Shown one piece after another: positions 8,011-16,047 of a stretch of DNA of 46,780 nucleotides. Location of the stretch: the NCBI GenBank assembly GCA_013791885.1, contig VMSZ01000033.1, forward strand, positions 1-46,780, read 5' to 3'. How positions within the stretch are numbered: the first letter of the stretch is position 1; every line of letters begins with the position of its first letter. This DNA is from Sulfurimonas sp. (GTDB lineage Bacteria > Campylobacterota > Campylobacteria > Campylobacterales > Sulfurimonadaceae). A program made the translations under genes and the position numbers. Below the pieces are notes generated by a model. It was not told the DNA's origin and made no database searches. It was given only the letters and a program-made list of their open reading frames with translations.

Positions 8011-9043
8011 CGTAAACGCAGCTCTGAAAAATTATGACGATTTGGTTTTTACTGCGCATACACACTTAAAAACCCTTCTTAGCGAAGCATTTCTTCATAC
8101 GGACAAAGAGAATGCCGTTGTCGTTTATGATACGGCTTGCACATTATCTGCTATTCTAGCCGAGGCGTATAAGCTTGCCCTGCCAAAGGCTACTTTTTTA
8201 GATTTCAACGAACTTCCGCCCCAAAACATCCTAGAAATATTACAAGCACTCAAACCTTCAGATTTGGTGGTTTTGGTGCAATCAACACACTTTCGTCTTA
8301 ATGCATTTAGGATTCGTGTTGAACTGTTCAAACGCGCCATTAAAGTTATTGAACACCCGCATCTTAGCCGTATGTCGGACGAAGAAGTGCCCTACTACAT
8401 CGATTCTTTGGAGTATGACTCCAACTATTACCGCCATACAGGTCGCATGCTCAAAAGTAAAATAGACGCAGCAACTTCAGGCACACTTGAGAGCGGTGGT
8501 GAGCTTTTAGTTTACAACTGCGCTTTTGAATCCGCAAAACTCAACATTGGCGACTATTCAGGTATGCCAAACATGGGCGGGCAGTTTCCTCTGGGTGAAG
8601 TCTTCACAGAAGCACAGGATTTACGCGCGCTTAACGGACGTGTTCGGATTTTTATCTTTGGTGACATGACCTACAGAATCAACCGTCCAGATACACCCAT
8701 TACCCTTATCATTAAAGAGGGACAAGTTGTGGATTGTGAAAATTCCACTCCTGCGTTTGATGAGATACTTTCTAAAATCCGTGAAGATGAGGGTGTTGTC
8801 TGGGTACGTGAACTTGGATTTGGACTTAACCGTGCTTTTAGTACAACACGCACGGTAAGTGACATTGGCACGTATGAGCGTATGTGCGGGGTTCACTTGT
8901 CCTTAGGCGCAAAGCACGGAACATATGGAAAACCCGGCTTTAAACGCGGTGATGGAAAATACCATGTAGACGTTTTTGCCGACACACACACCTTTTCTTT
9001 GAATGAGGAAGTGGTTTACAAAGATGGCGCTTGGCTTGTGTGA
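7997..9043 (+). CDS. M29-like (AmpS/AmpT-type) metallopeptidase family protein
   Basis: A 348-residue protein. The start ATG at 7997 lies inside the end of the lipoprotein gene. Likely M29 metal-site elements are in order: Glu in PLGEVFTEA, Glu in VRELGFGLN, Glu in YERMCGVHLSLG with its His, and HVDVF near the C terminus (the HWD equivalent). Thermophilic M29 enzymes are aminopeptidases with a dinuclear metal site. The N-terminal half (VVYDTACTLSAILAEAY, a Rossmann-like segment) is less typical, so the substrate is uncertain. The overlap suggests co-transcription with the peptidoglycan peptidase. Confidence 0.65.
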   Translation: MKQNNVNAALKNYDDLVFTAHTHLKTLLSEAFLHTDKENAVVVYDTACTLSAILAEAYKLALPKATFLDFNELPPQNILEILQALKPSDLVVLVQSTHFRLNAFRIRVELFKRAIKVIEHPHLSRMSDEEVPYYIDSLEYDSNYYRHTGRMLKSKIDAATSGTLESGGELLVYNCAFESAKLNIGDYSGMPNMGGQFPLGEVFTEAQDLRALNGRVRIFIFGDMTYRINRPDTPITLIIKEGQVVDCENSTPAFDEILSKIREDEGVVWVRELGFGLNRAFSTTRTVSDIGTYERMCGVHLSLGAKHGTYGKPGFKRGDGKYHVDVFADTHTFSLNEEVVYKDGAWLV

Positions 9044-9126
9044 AAATCACAAAAACGCAGCCACAAGTATCAGAAAAAATTATATAATACAACTAAAATA
9101 TGCTAAATAAACGCAAGGAATTAATC

Positions 9127-9414
9127 ATGTGTAAAGATGCCATTGTATTTCATAACAAACCAAAAGGTGTTAAACTCGAAGCCGGTGTTGAGTATTTCAT
9201 TTGCAGTTGCGGAAAAAGCGAAGATGGAATATTTTGCGATGGAAGCCACGAAGGAACGGGATGTTCACCGCACAAACTCACCGTTGAAAAAACGAAACCT
9301 TATCTTATGTGCTTATGTAAAACAAGCGGTTTTTTCCCTTTTTGCGACGGCACACATAGTCTTTACAAAGACGAAGATGTTAAAAAAGGCATCAAAGAGT
9401 GGCACTTAAAGTAA
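9127..9414 (+). CDS. CDGSH iron-sulfur domain protein with two motifs
   Basis: A 95-residue protein carrying two complete CDGSH motifs: CSCGKSEDGIFCDGSH and CLCKTSGFFPFCDGTH. Each binds a redox-active, pH-labile [2Fe-2S] cluster with three Cys and one His, as in the tandem (CISD3-like) class. Bacterial roles are poorly defined; iron-sulfur handling or redox sensing is typical. AAGGA seven bases before the ATG at 9127 decides the start over the ATG at 9100. Confidence 0.93.
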   Translation: MCKDAIVFHNKPKGVKLEAGVEYFICSCGKSEDGIFCDGSHEGTGCSPHKLTVEKTKPYLMCLCKTSGFFPFCDGTHSLYKDEDVKKGIKEWHLK

Positions 9415-9420
9415 AATCCC

Positions 9421-10185
9421 TCACAGCGGCGTAATTTTAAACATTTCAACTGCGTCGCTATAACCAAGAGCAAAAAGTTTGTCTAGGTTTTTAAATGAAA
9501 AAAGAGAGTAGTTTTCAAGCTGCGGCGAACTTATATAGACATCACATTTGTTCTTAGCCTCAAACGAGTTTCTAAAGGTTCCCAAAAACACTGCTCTTTT
9601 AAAGATTGCGACCATACTGTTTGGCACATTCTCTTCATAAATAGGATGAAGATTCACTCCAACGAGCTTGTATCCATACTGTGCCAGTGGTTCTATTGGC
9701 ATGTGATTTATTGTGCCCCCGTCAATGAGCTGTTTATTTTCGTACATGACAGGAGGAAAAACAGGAGTTAATGCAGCCGATGAGAGGCAGATTTCTCGAA
9801 TATCTCCACGCTCAAAATACAAATGCTCTCCACTTTGAATATCTACAGCGCTTATATAAAGAGGAATTTTAAACTCTTGCATCTTTTGAAGCGGTATGAG
9901 TTTTTTCAATATTTCTGCATAAGAATCTATTTTATAGAGTGAACCATGAAAAAGATTGAGTGAAAATATCTTTTTAAATTCTTTGGATTTAAAAATAGCC
10001 AATTGTTCTTTAGGACTTACTCCGCAAGCATAACTTGCACCGATTATTGCGCCGATAGAGGTTGCACAAATGGCTTTTACTTCGATATTGTTTTCATCAA
10101 TATACTGCAACACGCCAAGATGATATGCACCTCTGGCTGCTCCGCCGGAAAGGGCTAAAGAGATTTGATTTCTTGATGCTTCCAA
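9421..10185 (-). CDS. Patatin-like phospholipase family protein (RssA/YchK-like)
   Basis: A 254-residue protein with the patatin oxyanion motif GGAARGAYHLG near residue 14, the nucleophile elbow ATSIGA at about 41-46 and the second catalytic element IDGGTINHMP (Asp of DGG/A). The first glycine of the usual GxSxG is alanine here, which is seen in some members, and the catalytic Ser is kept. It probably hydrolyses acyl lipids in the cytoplasm or at the inner membrane. Its start overlaps the 3' end of the upstream phosphoesterase gene by 31 bases, so both form one operon. Confidence 0.88.
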   Translation of the reverse strand: MEASRNQISLALSGGAARGAYHLGVLQYIDENNIEVKAICATSIGAIIGASYACGVSPKEQLAIFKSKEFKKIFSLNLFHGSLYKIDSYAEILKKLIPLQKMQEFKIPLYISAVDIQSGEHLYFERGDIREICLSSAALTPVFPPVMYENKQLIDGGTINHMPIEPLAQYGYKLVGVNLHPIYEENVPNSMVAIFKRAVFLGTFRNSFEAKNKCDVYISSPQLENYSLFSFKNLDKLFALGYSDAVEMFKITPL

Positions 10186-10907
10186 TAAATTACCTCAAAT
10201 TTTCCATTGTAATGCTCAACAACGGCACTGCAAGACTCAACCCAGTCACCGCAGTTTAGATATTCTATGCCATCAATGAGTTTTGTCTCAGCCTTATGAA
10301 TATGTCCGCATATAATGCCGTCATACTCTTGCTTTTTAGCAAATGTTGCCAAAATGGTTTCAAAATCATTAATAAAACTCACCGAACTTTTTACATTGTC
10401 TTTGACGTACTTAGATAAAGACCAGTATCTTTTAATGCCTGCTTTTTTGCGTAAAATATTTAAAAAGTGGTTTACATGAAGGACAAAATCATAGCCGTAG
10501 TCACCTAAAATAGCGAGCCATTTTTTAGTCATGGTGATACTGTCAAAAAAGTCACCATGCGTGACAAGGTAGCGTTTGCCATTGATGGCATCGTAATCCA
10601 TCTCATTGACAATCTCTAAACTGTCTCCGAGTAAGAGCGGCACAAACGGACGCAAAAACTCATCATGATTGCCCGTGATAAAGGTCACTTTTGTATCTTT
10701 GCGAGCTTTTCTTAGTATTTTTTGGATGACGTCCGAATGTGACTGCGCCCATTTAAACTTTCTTTTAATTGCCCATCCGTCTATTATGTCGCCAACAAAT
10801 ATTAAATTTTCAGACTCATTCTCTTTCAAAAAATCTAAAAAAACTTCCGCTTGCGAAAAACGCGTACCTAGATGTATATCGGAGACAAAGATTGATTTAT
10901 AATTCAT
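10155..10907 (-). CDS. Calcineurin-like phosphoesterase of the LpxH family
   Basis: A 250-residue metallophosphoesterase with motifs in order: SDIHLG, FVGDIIDGW, TGNHDE, THGDFFD and CGHIHKAE. These supply the dinuclear metal ligands. The W-containing segment (GDIIDGWAIKRKFKW) is typical of UDP-2,3-diacylglucosamine pyrophosphatase-like proteins, which release lipid X and UMP in lipid A synthesis. Whether this one is the true LpxH or a related paralogue cannot be settled here. It is upstream of and overlaps the patatin gene, which fits a lipid-related operon. Confidence 0.8.
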   Translation of the reverse strand: MNYKSIFVSDIHLGTRFSQAEVFLDFLKENESENLIFVGDIIDGWAIKRKFKWAQSHSDVIQKILRKARKDTKVTFITGNHDEFLRPFVPLLLGDSLEIVNEMDYDAINGKRYLVTHGDFFDSITMTKKWLAILGDYGYDFVLHVNHFLNILRKKAGIKRYWSLSKYVKDNVKSSVSFINDFETILATFAKKQEYDGIICGHIHKAETKLIDGIEYLNCGDWVESCSAVVEHYNGKFEVIYWKHQEIKSL

Positions 10908-10948
10908 GAAAAAAATTGTACTTTTGTTTCATTACAGTTAGATTACAT

Positions 10949-12166
10949 TTAATTATGCTCTCTTTTTTCATACCGGTCAACTATTTTACTCACAACCAAA
11001 TCAGAGGTGACATTAAGCGCGGTTCTGCACATGTCTAAAAGTCTATCCACTGCAACTATCAGCGCAATGTATTCAACTGGTAAGCCTATCTGATTTAAAA
11101 TCACGACCATCATCACTAAAGACGCACTTGGAAGCGCCGCAACACCGACACTCAAAGCAACAATAGTTATGCCGAGCAAAAGCTGCTCCCCAAAACCGAG
11201 CGTTACTCCTGCAAGATTTGCAATGTATAAAACCGCAACACTCAAATATGCCGCCGTTCCGTCCATGGAAACCGTCGCGCCTAAAGGAAGCACAAAAGAG
11301 GCTGTTTTTTTGTCAACTCCGCCCATCTCCTCGACTACTCTCATAGAAACAGGTAACGTTGCCGCTGAAGATGCAGTTGAAAACGCCATAATAGGTGCTT
11401 CACGCACATCTGAGAGGTACTTGTAAGGGTTTACCCGTCCAAAGTATGACAAGAGTGCAGGAAGCGTAATAATGCCATGAAAAAGTATTACGCCCACAAC
11501 AACAAGCATGTATTTCCAAAGACCTAAAACAACATCTAAGCCCTGCTCCGCTATGACATAGGAAATAAGGCTAAATACACCTATTGGCGTCATCAGAATA
11601 ACCCACTCTGCCATTTTCAACATGGCATTGCTCATAGCTGTAAAAAAGTCAAAGAGAGGTTTTTGTTCACTCGGTTTTAAATAGAGCGAAGCAACTCCAA
11701 AAAGTATGGCAAAGACTATGATTTGCATCATAGAACCATTGCTAAGAGCCGAAAAAATATTTGTGGGAATAAAACTGAGTATCATAGATGAGAAGGAAAA
11801 AGGCGCGATTGCAGCCGCTTTTTCATAGCTTAGACCTGCACTGCTTACCACTTCACCAACACTAAAAATATTCATAGCAGCGATAGCCGCAAGAACCGCC
11901 AAAGCCGTTGTCAAAATGTAAAAGAATATCGTTCTTAGCCCAATGTTTTTAAGATGTTCCAAAGAGCCAAGCCCGACGATGGCAGTATAAATACTTGCAA
12001 AAACAAGGGGAACAACCAGCATTTTCAAAAACGCAATAAAGGCAGAACCTATGATTTTTTGCTCTAAGGCTAACTCAGGAAAGAAAATTCCAAACGCAGC
12101 ACCTAAAACAATACCAACAAGTACTAAAGTGTTTGTCGTTGTATATTTTTTTATTTTTTGTATCAA
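10949..12166 (-). CDS. Dicarboxylate/amino acid:cation symporter (DAACS/GltP family)
   Basis: A 405-residue membrane protein. AAAGGAA lies upstream of a TTG at 12166, so I prefer that start to the ATG at 12187, which has no ribosome site. Family features include the re-entrant loop serine-rich motif AFSTASSAATLPV, the MDGTA signature (GATVSMDGTAAYL) and the late ALPSASLVMM and DRLLDMCRTALNVTSD segments that bind substrate and cation. It imports glutamate, aspartate or C4-dicarboxylates with Na+ or H+. It lies directly downstream of chrA on the same strand. Confidence 0.92.
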   Translation of the reverse strand: MIQKIKKYTTTNTLVLVGIVLGAAFGIFFPELALEQKIIGSAFIAFLKMLVVPLVFASIYTAIVGLGSLEHLKNIGLRTIFFYILTTALAVLAAIAAMNIFSVGEVVSSAGLSYEKAAAIAPFSFSSMILSFIPTNIFSALSNGSMMQIIVFAILFGVASLYLKPSEQKPLFDFFTAMSNAMLKMAEWVILMTPIGVFSLISYVIAEQGLDVVLGLWKYMLVVVGVILFHGIITLPALLSYFGRVNPYKYLSDVREAPIMAFSTASSAATLPVSMRVVEEMGGVDKKTASFVLPLGATVSMDGTAAYLSVAVLYIANLAGVTLGFGEQLLLGITIVALSVGVAALPSASLVMMVVILNQIGLPVEYIALIVAVDRLLDMCRTALNVTSDLVVSKIVDRYEKREHN

Positions 12167-12190
12167 ATTGTTTCCTTTTTTGCACACATG

Positions 12191-13336
12191 TTAAGCAATT
12201 ATACCGACTATACAAAAGATTACTATCAGCCAATAGACCGGTATTTTCGCAACTCTTAAGAGAACAAATCCGCCGATTGCCAAGGCAACATCCACAAAAC
12301 CGTGAATGGCAGTAGTGCTGATTGGGTGTATAAACGCAGCTGTAAGAAGTCCTACCACCGAAGCGTTTACTCCATAAACAGCACCTGAGATTTTTGGCTG
12401 TTTTGCAAAACTCTCCCAAGAATCTTTAAAAGCCAGTATAAGTAAAAAGCCCGGTAAAAATATTGCAATTACAGCTATGAGAGAACCTATAAACGGACTT
12501 TCATTCAAAATGCTCGCACCAAGATAAGAAGCAAGCGAAAACATCGGGCCCGGAACTGCCTGAGCAGCTGCATACCCAACTAAAAATGTTTCATGAGAAA
12601 GAGAGTCTCCAACCGTTTGCTGCAACAGCGGCAAGACGACATGACCGCCGCCAAAAACTAAACTGCCGGCTTCATAAAAAGCGCTGAAAAGCCAGACTTC
12701 ATGACTTAAAGCGGAAAATATCGGGACAAGGAACAAGAATGCAAAAAATAGTATCAGATAGACTTTTTTAGGTTTCTCTATTTTTGTCTGCGTCATGTCT
12801 GTACTTTTTTTTCTATAAACCATTCCTATGAGCGCTGCGAGTAAAAGTACCAAAATCTGAGAAAAAAGTGTGGCAAAAAAGAGAAGTGCAAAAGCTGTCA
12901 TGAGAGCGACAGACTTAGTTAAAAAATCTTTGCAAAAACTCTTATACATCCCATATATCGCATCGGCAACCACAACAACTGCAAAGAGTTTAAGCCCGTT
13001 TATCATACCATCGAGCAAGTGACTTTGAGCACTTGAAACGTCAAGAACAGCCAAAAGATACAGCAATAAAAATGATGGAAGGGTAAAACCAAAAAACGCA
13101 GCAATAGCGCCGCCAAGACCGCCGTAGTTCAGGCCTATGGCAAAACCGACCTGACTCGAACTCGGTCCCGGCAAAAATTGGCTCAGCGCTATGAGATTTG
13201 CGTAGGCTTTGTCATCCAGCCACTTGAGTTTTTCAACAAACGCAGTTCTGAAATATCCAATATGCGCTGCAGGCCCGCCAAAACTTACAAAACCTAAAAG
13301 CAAAAATCTCCAAAACAGTTCAATTATTTTCAACAT
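12191..13336 (-). CDS. chrA: Chromate transporter, CHR family
   Basis: A 381-residue membrane protein with two homologous CHR halves. The N-terminal half has FVSFGGPAAHIGYFR, ALSQFLPGPSSSQVGFAIG and GFTLPSFLLLY. The C-terminal half has the matching FGGGHVVLPLL, AQAVPGPMFSLASYLG and FLPGFLLILAF. This long two-domain form exports chromate, and sulfate has been proposed for some members. The substrate here is inferred from family only. It stands divergently from the Lon-like gene across about 130 bases that must hold both promoters. Confidence 0.92.
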   Translation of the reverse strand: MLKIIELFWRFLLLGFVSFGGPAAHIGYFRTAFVEKLKWLDDKAYANLIALSQFLPGPSSSQVGFAIGLNYGGLGGAIAAFFGFTLPSFLLLYLLAVLDVSSAQSHLLDGMINGLKLFAVVVVADAIYGMYKSFCKDFLTKSVALMTAFALLFFATLFSQILVLLLAALIGMVYRKKSTDMTQTKIEKPKKVYLILFFAFLFLVPIFSALSHEVWLFSAFYEAGSLVFGGGHVVLPLLQQTVGDSLSHETFLVGYAAAQAVPGPMFSLASYLGASILNESPFIGSLIAVIAIFLPGFLLILAFKDSWESFAKQPKISGAVYGVNASVVGLLTAAFIHPISTTAIHGFVDVALAIGGFVLLRVAKIPVYWLIVIFCIVGIIA

Positions 13337-13467
13337 ACAACCCCAACTCTCTTTTGCTTAGAATATCAAAAAAGCAGATGATTTTCAATTAATTGCCGAA
13401 TAAGCTTACTTTCTTTATGATGTGCATAGATAGAGAATATTTACTTATTTTTCAAACAGGATATATT

Positions 13468-15834
13468 ATGAGACCTGCGTTAACATTTTCCCAACTTTAC
13501 AACTTTTGCGATAGTTCGCTCTTTTCATTTAGAAGCACCGAGGAACTTGAAACCTTGGAACAGCCGATTGGACAGGAGAGAGCCCTAAACGCAGTAGACT
13601 TTGCCACAAACATTGCACAAGACGGCTACAACCTCTTTGCCATGGGACCTTCCGGCAGTGGAAAGCACTCCGGTATTATGAGTTTTTTAGAAAAAAAAGC
13701 TCTCAACGAAACTGTTCCAAGTGACTGGTGCTATGTCAACAATTTTAAAGACCCCAGAAAACCCATCGCCCTCATGCTTTCCTCCGGTCACGCACAAAAA
13801 TTCAAAGAAGATATTACTGAACTCATAGAACTTTTAAAAGAGATATTGCCTGCTGCGTTTGAAGCCAATGCTTACAACAACGAGAGAGAAGCAATTGCTC
13901 AAAAGTATCTTGAACAGCAGACAAACATTTTTGAACGTCTGCAAGATGAGGCACAGAAATATGATGTTGCGATGAATGCATCTTCACTCAGCAGAGTTAC
14001 TTTTGTGCCGGTTGTCGATGGAAAGAGACTCTCCGCTGAAGAGTTTAAAGCCATACAGGGCCCACAAAAAGAAGAAATAAAAAGAAAACTCAGCGAATTT
14101 GAACTCATAGTCAAAGACAGACTTCGAAAGATTTCTGAGCTGAGTAAAGCTGAACAAAAAGAGTTCAAAGCTTTGGCAAAAAGAACTACACAGGATGCTG
14201 TTACATCACTCATTGACGAATTGCGTCAGACATACACAGGAAATGAGAAAGTAATTGCTTATTTAGATGCCTTGGAAAATGATGTTGTTGAAAATGTTCG
14301 CGATTTTTTGACTAAACCCGACGAAATGGCAGCTATGCCTTTTATGCATGAATTTTATACGCCCTCTTTTGCCAGATACAGAGTCAACCTTTTTATTTCT
14401 CATGAGAGCAACAACTCTGCGCCTGTCATTTATGAAGACAATCCTATGCACCAAAATCTCATAGGCAAGATTGAACATGTTGCACAGGTTGGAATGCTTG
14501 TCACAGACTTCAGCATGATAAAACCCGGAGCGCTGCACAAAGCAAACGGCGGCTATCTTGTGCTCGATGTAAGAAAACTCCTTATGCAGCCCTTTGCTTA
14601 CGAAGAACTCAAACGTGTGTTGCGTTCAAAAGAGATACGCATTGAATCATTGACACAGCAGTACTCCTTCATAAACACAATAACGCTTGAACCTGAGCCT
14701 ATCCCCTTAAGCGTCAAAGTCGTACTTATCGGCGAGAGAATTTTGTACTGTCTTTTGTACCAGTATGACCCTGATTTTCAGGAACTTTTTAAAGTAAACG
14801 CAGACTTTGAAGATGAAATACCCCGCAATGACGAGAATATTCAGCTTTATGCCAAAATGATTGGAACCATTACCAAAAAACATGTGCTTTCACCGCTGAC
14901 TCCCGAAGCTGTTGCCAGAGTTATTGAACAAAGTTCACGGGAAGTTTCCCACTCTTCTAAGTTTTCAACACATTTAGGAACTCTGAGTGACCTTCTAAAA
15001 GAGGCAGATTACTGGTCTAAAAAAGAAAATCTCTCACTTATTGACAAAGAACATATAAACAAAGTTCTTCAAACACGCAAAGAGCGTCTTAACCGCATTC
15101 AGCTCAAAATTTATGAACAGATTGACGAGAAAACAATCATGATAAATCTCAGCGGTGATGCCGTTGGCCAGATTAACGCTCTGAGTTACATCTCTCTTGG
15201 CGGTTACAGTTTTGGCATGCCCTCACGTATTACGGCAAGAACGAGAATCGGTAAAGGTGAGATTATAGACATTGAACGCAAGGTTGAACTCAGCGGACCC
15301 ATTCACTCAAAAGGGGTGATGATTTTAAGCTCCTATCTTGGTTCCACCTATGCCCAGGAGATGCCTCTGAGCTTATCTGCTTCTTTGGTGTTTGAACAGT
15401 CTTACAGCCTTATAGACGGGGACAGCGCATCATCCACGGAGCTTTATGCCCTTCTCTCTTCTTTGAGTAATTTACCCATCAAACAGAATATAGCTGTGAC
15501 AGGTTCTGTCAACCAGTTCGGTGAGATTCAGGCAATCGGTGGTGTCAATGAAAAAATAGAAGGATTCTTTGACGTATGTATGAAGAGTGATTCAAACGCG
15601 TCATACGGCGTACTGATTCCTCACGCAAACATCAAACATTTAATGCTCAAAGAGGAAGTTGTAGAAGCTGTAAAAGCCGGAAAGTTTTCAATCTACGGCG
15701 TAAAAAATATTAATGAAGGAATTGAAATTCTTACAGGAGTAAACGCCTCTGAAGTCAACGAGAAAGTTGTCGCTCGACTTACAGAATACTCAAACACCGC
15801 AAAAGAGTTCTATAAATCAAAAAATAAAAAATAA
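13468..15834 (+). CDS. Lon-like ATP-dependent protease (LonB/archaeal-type S16 family)
   Basis: A 788-residue protein, start at ATG 13468 with CAGGA in front. Residues about 50-60 carry Walker A GPSGSGKHS. A long helical insertion follows, then an AAA+ core with KANGGYLVLDVRKLL (Walker B-like). The C-terminal S16 protease domain shows DGDSASSTELYALLSSL with the catalytic Ser and GGVNEKIEGFF with the catalytic Lys partner. It is not the housekeeping Lon, which has a LAN domain and is smaller upstream of the ATPase. Family members degrade misfolded or regulatory proteins. A (A6T)4 tract overlaps its stop codon. Confidence 0.88.
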   Translation: MRPALTFSQLYNFCDSSLFSFRSTEELETLEQPIGQERALNAVDFATNIAQDGYNLFAMGPSGSGKHSGIMSFLEKKALNETVPSDWCYVNNFKDPRKPIALMLSSGHAQKFKEDITELIELLKEILPAAFEANAYNNEREAIAQKYLEQQTNIFERLQDEAQKYDVAMNASSLSRVTFVPVVDGKRLSAEEFKAIQGPQKEEIKRKLSEFELIVKDRLRKISELSKAEQKEFKALAKRTTQDAVTSLIDELRQTYTGNEKVIAYLDALENDVVENVRDFLTKPDEMAAMPFMHEFYTPSFARYRVNLFISHESNNSAPVIYEDNPMHQNLIGKIEHVAQVGMLVTDFSMIKPGALHKANGGYLVLDVRKLLMQPFAYEELKRVLRSKEIRIESLTQQYSFINTITLEPEPIPLSVKVVLIGERILYCLLYQYDPDFQELFKVNADFEDEIPRNDENIQLYAKMIGTITKKHVLSPLTPEAVARVIEQSSREVSHSSKFSTHLGTLSDLLKEADYWSKKENLSLIDKEHINKVLQTRKERLNRIQLKIYEQIDEKTIMINLSGDAVGQINALSYISLGGYSFGMPSRITARTRIGKGEIIDIERKVELSGPIHSKGVMILSSYLGSTYAQEMPLSLSASLVFEQSYSLIDGDSASSTELYALLSSLSNLPIKQNIAVTGSVNQFGEIQAIGGVNEKIEGFFDVCMKSDSNASYGVLIPHANIKHLMLKEEVVEAVKAGKFSIYGVKNINEGIEILTGVNASEVNEKVVARLTEYSNTAKEFYKSKNKK

Positions 15835-15846
15835 AAAATAAAAAAT
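15819..15846. repeat. Heptanucleotide microsatellite (AAAAAAT)x4
   Basis: Four exact copies of a 7-base unit cover the last codons and stop of the Lon-like gene. Slippage would shift frame, but every frame meets TAA inside the tract, so only the last few residues would change. Confidence 0.85.
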
Positions 15847-15863
15847 AAAGAAGAGTTCTCTAT

Positions 15864-16033
15864 TAATGTTACGCACTAAAACGAACTCGTCCGTTTTAGT
15901 GGCAGGGACGCCGATGGCTATGCTTACGCATATAGCCTCTGGTTCCAAAGCTAAAAAATCCAAGCAGTTGGATTTTTCTTAACGCTTTTCACCTTGCAAC
16001 CCCTAAAGCTACGCAAAACAAGTTTTCCGAGAT
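15864..16033 (+). repeat. Dispersed structured repeat, copy A (long form, 3' truncated)
   Basis: Shares blocks with copies B and C: an opening 28-base inverted repeat (15874-15901, arms CACTAAAACG and CGTTTTAGTG), then GCAGGGAC, a second hairpin (GGCTATGC ... GCATATAGCC), TTCCAAAGCTAAAAAATCCA with arms AAAAATCCAA/TTGGATTTTT, and CTTGCAACCCCTAAAGCTAC. The 3' module (AGCGAAGCG..., found in B and C) is missing. It fills the space between two convergent genes and may act as a two-way terminator. Confidence 0.85.
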
Positions 16034-16047
16034 TTACAGGAGATAAC

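Noticed and set aside
15826-16047. A gene between the Lon-like and sulfatase genes
   Set aside because: No frame is open with a start and ribosome site; the sequence is accounted for by the dispersed repeat.
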